A stretch of DNA of 56,825 bases from a bacterium TMED88 (GTDB taxonomy: Bacteria; Myxococcota_A; UBA9160; UBA4427), in the NCBI GenBank assembly GCA_002171515.1, contig NHEP01000151.1, positions 1-56,825 of the forward strand. Reading direction: 5' to 3'. Position 1 is the first letter of the stretch, and the number at the start of each line of letters is the position of its first letter. The notes beneath the pieces are model-generated. The model had not been told where the DNA came from and searched no databases. It worked only from the letters and a program-made list of their open reading frames with translations. The position numbers and the translations under genes were made by a program. Shown here piece by piece: positions 17,047 through 25,370 of the stretch.

Positions 17047-18456
17047 ATGCGCTCTCTACACTGGTTTCGAAACGATCTTCGGCTGAGAGACAACCCGGCC
17101 TTGGTCGAGTCGGCCCGGGCGAGCGGGGGACTCATCGCCATCTTCGTGGTGGATTCAAAACTGATGGCGACTCCGGCTGGCACCACGCCTCGTCATCAAT
17201 TGCTGGGGGCTGTGCTCCAGTCTCTATCAGCCGAGCTAGAAGATCGGGGCGTCACATTGCTCGTGGAGACCGGCCCGCCTTCAAGCGTCATCCCTGCGGT
17301 CTGCCAAGAATACGAGATCGATCAAGTCACCTGGACAGAAGATTACAGTCCTTACGCGATGCATCGGGACGACGATTTGTCGGGGCGCTTGAAAGAACAG
17401 GGCATTAGAGTCCGGACTCATAAATCTAGAGTGGTTTTCGATTACAGGGAAGTCCTCACAAAGGATGGGCGCCCCTTTTCGGTGTACACGCCGTATTGGA
17501 AGCGGTGGTACGCACGACTAGAAGATCAAGCGCCCACGGCGGATCCGCTCCCGCGGTTGCGAGGCCTTCCAGCCCGTCCGGGAGCGAGAAAGGATCCGGC
17601 GTCAGCCTTTCAGCCGCCGACCCTTGAACTGCCCGCGTCAACCGAGAAGGCCGCCGCACGTCGTCTCGACCGGTTTCTCGAGCGGAACGTGGGCGCCTAT
17701 GCGGTGGACAGGGATCGCCCGGACCTCGATGGGACCTCAAGGCTTTCGCCCGCACTCCGTTTTGGACTGCTGTCCCCTCGGCAATGTGTCCTTCGCGCCC
17801 TTGACGCTGCGCGAGATGATCCGTCCCGACAAAAGGGGGCCACCAAGTGGATTAACGAAATCGCTTGGAGGGAGTTCTACTCAGCGGTTCTGGCCACGCA
17901 TCCCTCAGCCGCCCAGCGCTCGATCCAACCCGCGTACCGAGCCATTGAATGGAACGACGACCCAAATGGGCTTAAGGCCTGGCGCGAGGGTATGACGGGG
18001 TACCCGATCGTCGATGCCGGCATGAGACAGCTTCTGCGGACCGGCTGGATGCACAACCGGGTACGCATGATCGTGGCGAGCTTTTTGGTCAAAGATCTAT
18101 TGATCGACTGGCGAATCGGCGAGCGTCACTTCTTTGATCATTTGCTCGACGGTGATCCGGCCAGCAACAACGGGGGCTGGCAATGGGCGGCTTCTACGGG
18201 CCACGATGCTGCGCCCTATTTCCGAATCTTTAATCCCACCCGACAAGGCGAGCGCTTTGATCCCCAAGGCCATTACGTACGCCGCTGGGTTCCGGAGCTT
18301 GAAGCCTTGGCGGGGGCCGCCGCTCATCGTCCGTGGGAAACGCCCTTGATGAAGGGCGGCTACCCCGAGCCGATCGTGGACCACGCCGAGCGACGAAGCC
18401 TTGCCCTCGAACGATACAAAGCAGCCCGAGAAGCCTACGAGGCAAGCGCGGCGTGA
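17047..18456 (+). CDS. phrB: deoxyribodipyrimidine photolyase
   Basis: A 469-residue cryptochrome/photolyase flavoprotein that repairs UV-induced cyclobutane pyrimidine dimers with blue light. The N-terminal Rossmann antenna domain starts at SLHWFRNDLRLRDNPAL. The C-terminal FAD domain carries INEIAWREFYSAVLATHP, GYPIVDAGMRQL, GWMHNRVRMIVASFLVKDL, DWRIGERHFFDHLLDGDPASNN, and WQWAASTGHDAAPYFRIFNP, the diagnostic FAD/DNA-binding run of class I CPD photolyases. Length fits the family. It is last in the three-gene unit and starts 13 bases after the SRPBCC stop. Light control of the cluster is expected from relatives, not shown here. Confidence 0.96.
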   Translation: MRSLHWFRNDLRLRDNPALVESARASGGLIAIFVVDSKLMATPAGTTPRHQLLGAVLQSLSAELEDRGVTLLVETGPPSSVIPAVCQEYEIDQVTWTEDYSPYAMHRDDDLSGRLKEQGIRVRTHKSRVVFDYREVLTKDGRPFSVYTPYWKRWYARLEDQAPTADPLPRLRGLPARPGARKDPASAFQPPTLELPASTEKAAARRLDRFLERNVGAYAVDRDRPDLDGTSRLSPALRFGLLSPRQCVLRALDAARDDPSRQKGATKWINEIAWREFYSAVLATHPSAAQRSIQPAYRAIEWNDDPNGLKAWREGMTGYPIVDAGMRQLLRTGWMHNRVRMIVASFLVKDLLIDWRIGERHFFDHLLDGDPASNNGGWQWAASTGHDAAPYFRIFNPTRQGERFDPQGHYVRRWVPELEALAGAAAHRPWETPLMKGGYPEPIVDHAERRSLALERYKAAREAYEASAA

Positions 18457-18504
18457 GGCCAAAACCCAGCGACTCCTGGTGCGCTGAAGATCAAGCCCAC
18501 GACC

Positions 18505-19437
18505 TCATTGACCCAGCAAGGCATGAACCAAAAAATCTCGCATGGCGTCGGCGGATTCTTTAAACGCCGGGCCTTGGTAGTTGCTGAAATGGTGGCCAGG
18601 AATCTTCAAGAGATGCTTGGGTTCACCGGCTCTTTCGAAAGCTTGCTCGGCGGACTCCACCGAGCAAAGCCGATCCTCCTGGGCAACCACCAGTAGAAGG
18701 GGGACTGGAGCGATGAACTCGATGCAGAAGCCAGGGTCAAACGGGGGCTCGCACCCGAAAGCGTTCACAAGCTGAACGTCATTGATCCAACCGGAGCCTG
18801 GGCGGCGGCCCTGTCCTAAGAACCATTCCGCTGACTCTTCTTGGGGCAAGAAGATCGGCGCTGGGTTCGATTCCGCGGAGAGATTATCGTTGACCACGCG
18901 CAGGCGCTGCGGGGAATCCGGACTTTGATCCGCTAAACCTTGGCCGCTCTCATCCAACAAGGCGGCTTTGATGGCTTCGAATCCAGTCACTGCGTCGCCG
19001 TAGTTCTGGCCGGGGAAGCCCGCAAGAGGCACATTGGCCACCACCGCTTTCACTCGCTCATCGACGGCACCCAGGACGAGGACCTCGCCCCCGCTGAAGC
19101 TACTGCCCCAAAGGCCGAGTCGATCAGGATCGATGCCTTCCTGAGCCTCGAGCCATGAAAGCGCTTTTCGTTGATCCCGCATTTGCGCCCAGGGATTGAT
19201 TTCACCACGAGGCTGCCCGTCGCTGTCCCCCAGACAACGGTGGTCGTAGACCAAAACCGCGAGACCAGCGCGGCAGAACGTCTCGGCGAAGGGCGCCAAG
19301 CACATGGAACGCGTGGCTGAGAATCCGTGGGTCATCACCAAGCCAGGCGCCGGACCGTGCGCTTCCGGTCGATAAAAATCCCCTCGTAGAGTCAACCCTC
19401 CGTGGCCTTCGAATTCAACAAGAGTCTTCAACGCCAT
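18505..19437 (-). CDS. alpha/beta hydrolase (dienelactone-hydrolase / X-Pro-peptidase-like)
   Basis: A 310-residue cytoplasmic hydrolase. The oxyanion region is VMTHGFSATR (about 34-43), and the nucleophile elbow is GLWGSSFSGGEV with Ser113. A later Asp in AQEDRLCSVE and His in IPGHHFSNYQG complete a likely triad. The pattern VLVYDHRCLGDSDGQPRGEINPWAQ matches prolyl-oligopeptidase-like and DLH-type hydrolases acting on small esters; the substrate is not known. No signal peptide. It converges on phrB (48 bases apart) and is divergent from cti. Confidence 0.88.
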   Translation of the reverse strand: MALKTLVEFEGHGGLTLRGDFYRPEAHGPAPGLVMTHGFSATRSMCLAPFAETFCRAGLAVLVYDHRCLGDSDGQPRGEINPWAQMRDQRKALSWLEAQEGIDPDRLGLWGSSFSGGEVLVLGAVDERVKAVVANVPLAGFPGQNYGDAVTGFEAIKAALLDESGQGLADQSPDSPQRLRVVNDNLSAESNPAPIFLPQEESAEWFLGQGRRPGSGWINDVQLVNAFGCEPPFDPGFCIEFIAPVPLLLVVAQEDRLCSVESAEQAFERAGEPKHLLKIPGHHFSNYQGPAFKESADAMRDFLVHALLGQ

Positions 19438-19578
19438 TTCCCTTCGGCTCGCGTAGGTTTAGGGCAACATTTATGCGGAATAAAGCGTAGCGCGACGAGC
19501 AACGGAAGAGTTTCAAAAGCGAGGCCCCCGAAACCCCAGCTTGTTGAATCTTTGTTTTCTGGCCGATATTCTGCCCCC

Positions 19579-21945
19579 GTGTTGTCGCTTAAGCCTCCCG
19601 CCCTCCGTGTGCTCATCGGCTTGTTTTGGGTGCTCAGCCTGACCGTTTGTCGGCAAGCTCCTCAAGTCGACCTGCCTCCGCTCCCCACCCAAGTTTCGGA
19701 GCAAGAAACGCCCCTGGCGGTGACACCGGCCGCCGCCCAGGCCATTATTGACGCGCGCTGCGTGGTCTGTCACGCCTGCTATGACGCGCCTTGTCAGCTG
19801 GTCCTGAGCTCAGAGGAAGGACAGCAGCGTGGCGCGAGTAAAAAAGCCGTCTACGACGCGGACAGACTTCGACCGGCCAAACCCAGCCGGCTCTTTGTCG
19901 ATGCATCGACTACCCGAGAATGGCGCCAACGCGACTTCTTCGCAGTCCTCCAAGAGGACAACTCCGACTCTCCTGAGCTCCTCCGACTCATGCTTGAACT
20001 CGGTGCGGCGAACCCGCCGCCGAAAGGACAAAAACTCCCCGCCGATGTCAAGCTTGAGATTGGCCGGCCCCTCTCTTGCCCGACGGTCAATCAATTCGGC
20101 GAGTACGTTCGGGATCACCCTATGGGTGGCATGCCGTATGGGACAGCCCCTCTCTCGCGCGCCGAACTCGTCACCCTCGGCGCTTGGCTTTCTGCCGGTG
20201 CCCCGAGCGGGCGGCCAACCCCCACAAATTCTCCTCAAGCCCAAGCGTCTGTCGAGGAATGGGAAGCGTTCCTCAATGGCCCTTCTCTCAAAGAAAGAGT
20301 CGTCAGTCGCTACCTGTATGAGCATTGGTTTCAAGCGCACCTTTACTTTGAGACCGAACCCGAGGGTCCCTTCTTCCGAATCGTCCGTTCTTCGACGGCC
20401 CCCGGTCAGCCCATTCAAGAAATTGCGACCCGACGTCCCTACGATGATCCAGGCACCCCTTCGTTCTGGTACCGCCTACGACCCGTCACCAGCACAATCG
20501 TCCACAAGACCCATACCCTCTACCCACTCAGCCCTACGAAGAAGGCGCGTCTGACCGAACTATTTTTAGAGTCTGAATGGAGCCCGACGCGCTTCCCGAG
20601 TTACGAGCCGAAGGAAGCCAGCAATCCGTTCATTGCCTTCGAGGAAATTCCGGCTCGGGCCCGTTACCAGTACATGCTCGACAACGCACAATTTTTCGTG
20701 ATGAGCTTCATCCGCGGACCAGTCTGTCGAGGACAGATCGCGACCAACGTGATCCAAGACCATTTTTTCGTAGCCTTCCTGAATCCGGACGACGACGTCT
20801 CGATCATCCATCCAGGCTTTCTGAAAGCCAACCAATCCCTCCTCGACCTGCCCGCCGAGCACCTCAGCCAGCTAAACCCCAGTGCCTTTTTAGGCGAATA
20901 CCGTCGGCACCAAAAAAAGTATCTCCGCAGCCGCAGCGAGGCCTATACCGAGACCCACCCTCAAGGTCTGGGCCTCAGCTCAGTCTGGAATGGAGACGGC
21001 GAGAACCCCAACGCGCTCTTGACGGTTTTTCGTCATTGGGACAACGCAACCGTGATCGAAGGCTGGCAAGGCGGCTGGCCGAAAACCGCTTGGATCATCG
21101 ACTACCCGATCTTCGAGCGGATCTACTACGACCTCGTGGCCGGTTTCGACGTCTTTGGCAATCTGCCGCATCAAGCGGCCACACGACTTTACATGGATCA
21201 TCTCCGCATGCAGGGCGAATTAAACTTTCTTGCGCTCCTGCCACCGGAGAGCCGCCAAGAAATCCATGAAAGCTGGTATATCGGTGCAACCAAGAGCATC
21301 GACTACCGATGGGCTGACCAACCCGACGACGCCCAGTATCCCACCGGAGTCCGCTATGAGGAGGGCGGCGAATTTAAGGTTCAACTCTATGAGCAAGTTC
21401 TAGAGGCCAATGCGGCGATTGCAGGTCCGTCCGACGCCCTCAACCGATGCAAGGAAGATGCGTGTCCCTCAACCGCCACCCAACCCTTGCAGAAAGAAGC
21501 CGAGGACAGGCTTCGCTGGCTGACAGCCGTGCGGGGGCCGTGGATTGGAAATATGCCCGAAGTGACCCGGCTTCGAATTCATTCCGGTTCAGAGGCCAGC
21601 ACGTGGACGCTCGTTCGAAATATCGACCATAAGAATGTGGCCTACATGTTCCATGAAGACAAAAGAATTGATGCGAGCAAAGACACCCTGACCATCGTCC
21701 GAGGTTATCTCGGGAGCTATCCCAATTTCGCCTTCGATGTCGAGCTCGATCAACTCGACGCCTTCATTGCCGCGCTACAAGCCGCGGCGACCGAAGAAGA
21801 ATTCTCGGCCCTCACAGCTCGTTGGGGTGTTCGGCGCACCGACCCAGAGTTCTGGCCCACAATGGATTGGTTTTACTCGGATTTTCGTGAGCAGTCGCCG
21901 ACCGAAGCCGGACTGTTTGACCTCGCCCGCTACGGGAACTACTAG
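19579..21945 (+). CDS. cti: fatty acid cis/trans isomerase (Cti)
   Basis: A 788-residue periplasmic haem protein that converts cis to trans unsaturated fatty acids in membrane phospholipids, a fast rigidifying response to solvents and heat. The family core ARCVVCHACYDAPCQLVLSS has the c-type haem site C61-V-V-C-H65, followed by EGQQRGASKKAVYDADRL. The length and later motifs (FIRGPVCRGQIATNVIQDHF, WIIDYPIFERIYYDLVAGFDVFGN) fit Cti. The frame is open from 19402, but the GTG at 19579 starts a short lipoprotein-like signal (LTVC, Cys24). A TTG follows directly at 19582, so the start is uncertain. It is divergent from the hydrolase at 18505-19437. Confidence 0.93.
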   Translation: MLSLKPPALRVLIGLFWVLSLTVCRQAPQVDLPPLPTQVSEQETPLAVTPAAAQAIIDARCVVCHACYDAPCQLVLSSEEGQQRGASKKAVYDADRLRPAKPSRLFVDASTTREWRQRDFFAVLQEDNSDSPELLRLMLELGAANPPPKGQKLPADVKLEIGRPLSCPTVNQFGEYVRDHPMGGMPYGTAPLSRAELVTLGAWLSAGAPSGRPTPTNSPQAQASVEEWEAFLNGPSLKERVVSRYLYEHWFQAHLYFETEPEGPFFRIVRSSTAPGQPIQEIATRRPYDDPGTPSFWYRLRPVTSTIVHKTHTLYPLSPTKKARLTELFLESEWSPTRFPSYEPKEASNPFIAFEEIPARARYQYMLDNAQFFVMSFIRGPVCRGQIATNVIQDHFFVAFLNPDDDVSIIHPGFLKANQSLLDLPAEHLSQLNPSAFLGEYRRHQKKYLRSRSEAYTETHPQGLGLSSVWNGDGENPNALLTVFRHWDNATVIEGWQGGWPKTAWIIDYPIFERIYYDLVAGFDVFGNLPHQAATRLYMDHLRMQGELNFLALLPPESRQEIHESWYIGATKSIDYRWADQPDDAQYPTGVRYEEGGEFKVQLYEQVLEANAAIAGPSDALNRCKEDACPSTATQPLQKEAEDRLRWLTAVRGPWIGNMPEVTRLRIHSGSEASTWTLVRNIDHKNVAYMFHEDKRIDASKDTLTIVRGYLGSYPNFAFDVELDQLDAFIAALQAAATEEEFSALTARWGVRRTDPEFWPTMDWFYSDFREQSPTEAGLFDLARYGNY

Positions 21946-22009
21946 AATCCGACAGCCCGAGCCAACGGTTGCGCCACCGCCCGATCACCACGATTACCGC
22001 GGAATGGCC

Positions 22010-23866
22010 TCAGGGTTTCCAGGCTGGGTCAGCGTTGCTAAAGGCATTGTTGGAGATGTTCTGTCGGTTGCTGCCGTCAGCATCCATCACATAGATTTGG
22101 CTATTCCCATTTTGAAAAGACGAAAACACAATCTGGCTTCCATCCGGAGACCACGCAGGCCTCGAATCATCTGATGAACTATTCGAGATGTTCTGAGGGT
22201 TACTTCCATCAGCGTTCATTAAATAAATCTGTTGTTTGCCGGCAGTGATTTCATCTAAAACAAAAGCGATTTGATTCCCATCCGGCGACCAGGCTGGGTC
22301 GTAATTGTCAACGGCATTATTAGAAATATTGACCCGATTCTGACCATCCGAATCCATCACCCAGATCTGACTCAGGTTGCCCGCAGGAAGCAAGAGGTCC
22401 GCAAAAGAATAGAAGGCAATCTGATCTCCATTCGGAGACCAAGTGGGTTTACCCCCAAAACGGGGATCGCTGAACAAGATCCTTTGGTTGCTGCCATCGG
22501 AATTCATCACGACGATGCGATAAGAAAAATTCTCCGAAGGCACGAAAGCCAGCGTTCCGACCGAAGCACCTACGGGTAGCGTCAGCGAGCCGATTAATTC
22601 GCCACTAAACCGGTACCGATTGACAGTTCTTGCTGTCTCCGCATTGGTGGCGATCCAGATCTGTTCCTGACTTCGGGCGATCGCAAGAACCGGCGCCCCG
22701 GCGTCAAAAGACCCAATTGCCGAACCCAAGAGGTTGAAGCGATTCACCGGACCCAGCCCAGAACCCCCGCCGGTCCAAACCTCAGTTCCCGTAAAAACCA
22801 TGGCTTCAATCGGTGAACCTGACTGTTGGACCCCATTACAGTCAATTTCGCCGGAAGAGTTTTCGCTTACGCCGCACCGAAGGCTCTGCCCCGGCGTTAC
22901 ACTTGACCCGATCCAGACTTGGTCCTGCCCGAAGACCATCGCGCCAACCGGCCAGCCGGCCTGGAAGGACCCGAGGAGATTTCCCTCCAGATCAAATCGG
23001 GTCACAGCGCCTGGGGCGCTGCTCCCGGCTGTCCAAATGTTGTTTCCGTCAAACACCATTGCGGCAATCGGTGAGCCTGACTGGCCGACGGCAGTACAAC
23101 GGATTTCGCCAGAAGAATCAGGGCTGATATCACACCGGGCGATCAGACCCGGCGTCACACTTGAACCAATCCAGACTTCTTCCCGTGCGAGAACCATCGC
23201 GCCAATGGGCCAGCCGGAATCAAAAGGAGTGAGCGAAACACCGTCTGGCTGATATCGAGTAACCGTTCCAGGTGCTGAAGAGGATCCGGCCCAGACTTCC
23301 GATCCAGTCGCAACAACGGCGGCGATTGGGTTCCCGGAGCTCAACAGATCACCACTCGGCTGACCATTCAGATCAAGTCGGTTGATCGTTCCGGTCGCAT
23401 CGGTACCCCCCGTCCAGACTTCTCCGTTTGAAATTCTGGAGGCGAAAGCAATTTCGGTTCCATTGGGAGACCATGCGGGATCGTAATTGAAAGCAAAATT
23501 GCTGGAGATATTTTCTTGACTGCTCCCATCGGCATTCATCACGTAGAGCGCAGCGCTTTCTCCCGCGGATGAGGAACCCGGTGTCGGAGAGACTGAGCCA
23601 AGAACCGGCTCCGAGATGAAAGCGATTCGCTTGCCGTCTGGCGACCAAGCGGGACCATCATCAAGAGAATTACTGTTTGAGATGTTTCGCTGATTGTTCC
23701 CATCCGCATCCATCAAATAAATTTGATTTCTGGAATCTCGAAAAGAAGCGAAGGCAATCTCCCCCCCGCCATCACCCGAGGACCCCGAGCCATCTCCATC
23801 GCCGCACGAAAGAAGCAAGAGTGCCACCGGAATGGCCAACAAAATTCTGTTCAGACGGGTCGTCAT
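22010..23866 (-). CDS. lipoprotein with a seven-repeat propeller nested in a six-bladed TolB-like propeller
   Basis: A 618-residue lipoprotein (LLLLSC, Cys21), with an AGGAG site 8 bases before the ATG. PD40/TolB blades with PAWSPDGxxIAF-type ends lie at about 36-80, 81-138, 139-148 plus 446-481, 482-531, 532-577 and 578-618, making six. Between 149 and 443 a different repeat intervenes seven times, starting EVWTGG, EVWAGS, EVWIGS, NIWTAG, QVWIGS, EVWTGG and QIWIAT, each 40-46 residues and like streptogramin-lyase or NHL-type blades. Repeats 3 and 5 each have a Cys pair twelve residues apart (245/257, 331/343). Function unknown; TolB-like propellers usually bind other envelope proteins. It converges on cti with a 64-base gap. 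Confidence 0.9.
   Translation of the reverse strand: MTTRLNRILLAIPVALLLLSCGDGDGSGSSGDGGGEIAFASFRDSRNQIYLMDADGNNQRNISNSNSLDDGPAWSPDGKRIAFISEPVLGSVSPTPGSSSAGESAALYVMNADGSSQENISSNFAFNYDPAWSPNGTEIAFASRISNGEVWTGGTDATGTINRLDLNGQPSGDLLSSGNPIAAVVATGSEVWAGSSSAPGTVTRYQPDGVSLTPFDSGWPIGAMVLAREEVWIGSSVTPGLIARCDISPDSSGEIRCTAVGQSGSPIAAMVFDGNNIWTAGSSAPGAVTRFDLEGNLLGSFQAGWPVGAMVFGQDQVWIGSSVTPGQSLRCGVSENSSGEIDCNGVQQSGSPIEAMVFTGTEVWTGGGSGLGPVNRFNLLGSAIGSFDAGAPVLAIARSQEQIWIATNAETARTVNRYRFSGELIGSLTLPVGASVGTLAFVPSENFSYRIVVMNSDGSNQRILFSDPRFGGKPTWSPNGDQIAFYSFADLLLPAGNLSQIWVMDSDGQNRVNISNNAVDNYDPAWSPDGNQIAFVLDEITAGKQQIYLMNADGSNPQNISNSSSDDSRPAWSPDGSQIVFSSFQNGNSQIYVMDADGSNRQNISNNAFSNADPAWKP
22787..23302 (-). repeat. tandem duplication, period about 258 bp, inside the propeller gene
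   Basis: Residues 189-274 and 275-360 are two copies of an 86-residue double blade. Both carry SSAPG, GWP-GAMV, VWIGSSVTPG, then a Cys-x11-Cys loop with SSGEI, and QSGSPI-AMVF. The DNA is visibly alike too, for example CATCGCGCCAA followed by GGGCCAGCCGG or CGGCCAGCCGG in each copy. This indicates a recent duplication of a blade pair. Confidence 0.85.
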
Positions 23867-24120
23867 GAGAATTCTCCTGTCGCGCAAAAACTAATCACTT
23901 CAAGCGATTCACGAAAGCATACCGAATTCAGCTCAGCGGGTTTGCGTCGACTTCGGGACCACTCAGGGACCTGGCACATAGATGCTTTCCATCAATTCCT
24001 TCGATTAACGGGATGGAGATCCCGCCCAAGAGGCCTCTTCTGCCTCCAGTCATTCTTCAGGAATCCGCTGCGAATCGAATGACTAGACCCGACGGAAAAC
24101 TTGCACGCTCACGAAGGGGA

Positions 24121-25248
24121 TCAGCGATCGCGCGGCGGTGCACTATCCATGCTGGCCGGAGCCGGCATCAGAACCGGTGCATTCACTGCTTCGAGTCCGT
24201 AGTCCAAACGCAGTTTCGTGACGGGCTCCCTGGCCACGGACCAGAAATCCCAATCGTGAAAGGGATTCAGCCGACAACCGACTCCCAACTCATAGCCGCG
24301 CAAAACGGCTTCCGGATCAAAGTGGCCGGTTCCCGGCGGCAGAATCCCCAGCGTGCTGAACGCCTTGCCCAGGTGAAAATCGAGAATGACCTCCAACAAC
24401 AACTCGAAGCCGAAACCATTTTCATATAAACCCGCCTCGAAGCCGGCAACGTTCATTTCGCCATTCATATCCGTGTTAAAACCACCCAGAATGTGGCAGC
24501 AGTCATGGCCGATCACGTACTCCCCAAAACCCTTCTTCTCACCCGGGAGAGGGAAATTTCTGGCCCGGTAGAAGTGATACACGGTATGACCCAGACTGCC
24601 CTCCGGATAGTCGGCGAGCGCTTGATATTGCGCTGCAACTTTGCCGTCTCCGAGATATTCCTTAAAGGTCCTCCCAAAAGCCTTAACCTGCTCCCATGTC
24701 GTCTCGGCGCCGATAAATTCCTTCAGGCTCCGGCGGGTATAGTCGACCAAGAGACGCTTCAGGCGGTCATCTCTCACGCGATGCAAATCGGCCAGCGTGT
24801 CGGTTTCAATCCCGAGGGCAGCCGCCATTTCATCGACAACCGCGACCTGATCACGATCGACTTCCATGTCGAGGTAAGGCATCAGGATCAAAAACTGGAG
24901 AAGCTCACGACGTTTCTCCGGAGATGAAATGCGCTGAGCCAATTCCTCAGGCGTACAATTTTCAAGCTGGCCCAACTCCAAATCTGCATGGAGAACATGG
25001 GCTCGAACCGCCTCAAGCATCTCTCCGGCGATCTCGTCAAGGGGGCGACGGCCCTGCAGCGTCGCCACAGCACGCATGCCCTCCAGGAAGTACCTTGCTT
25101 CCTCAGCCGACCACGTTTTCTGTTCCAATTCCGCAACCTCCTGGCCCTGATCGCTATTCGGTTTCCCGGTTGAGTGGATCGCTTGGCCTACAGTATAGAT
25201 GGATCCAACCGGTCCGGACTGTTTGCGGAGCGGGCCGCTGGCGACCAC
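24121..25248 (-). CDS. TerB-like plus Coq4-like fusion protein
   Basis: About 375 residues. The first 45 look unstructured; residues about 50-170 are helical with an acidic TerB-like stretch (LILMPYLDMEVDRDQVAVVDEMAAALGI). The C-terminal half carries H248-D-C-C-H252 followed by eleven residues and Glu264, exactly the HDxxHx11E metal motif of COQ4, which acts in ubiquinone biosynthesis, then NVAGFEAG and further helices. The frame opens at a TTG (25263), but AGGAGG sits 6 bases before a GTG at 25248, which decides the start. It is divergent from the phosphofructokinase gene. A role in quinone or lipid metabolism is inference; the metal motif is seen directly. Confidence 0.8.
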   Translation of the reverse strand: MVASGPLRKQSGPVGSIYTVGQAIHSTGKPNSDQGQEVAELEQKTWSAEEARYFLEGMRAVATLQGRRPLDEIAGEMLEAVRAHVLHADLELGQLENCTPEELAQRISSPEKRRELLQFLILMPYLDMEVDRDQVAVVDEMAAALGIETDTLADLHRVRDDRLKRLLVDYTRRSLKEFIGAETTWEQVKAFGRTFKEYLGDGKVAAQYQALADYPEGSLGHTVYHFYRARNFPLPGEKKGFGEYVIGHDCCHILGGFNTDMNGEMNVAGFEAGLYENGFGFELLLEVILDFHLGKAFSTLGILPPGTGHFDPEAVLRGYELGVGCRLNPFHDWDFWSVAREPVTKLRLDYGLEAVNAPVLMPAPASMDSAPPRDR

Positions 25249-25370
25249 GCGAGACCTCCTCAAGCGATCTGGGGGCCTACAGCTTGCGGGGTCCGCCTCA
25301 AGGTCTCATCCTCCGGCGACCGCAACAGCTGAAGCGAACGCTGCGGGCAAGAGAGAGAAGGGAGAATCAG

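Noticed and set aside
20577-21269. 230-residue plus ORF inside cti
   Set aside because: Frame-shifted shadow of the Cti coding region, with Arg/Pro-rich sequence.
23972-23986. TGGCAC followed by ATGC, similar to a sigma-54 -24/-12 promoter
   Set aside because: The spacing between GG and GC is one base too short, which sigma-54 does not tolerate, and no plus-strand gene follows.
24924-25370. N-terminal extension of the phosphofructokinase frame
   Set aside because: Arg/Pro-rich, antisense to the divergent TerB-Coq4 gene, and the GTG at 25371 has its own ribosome site and the correct PFK start.
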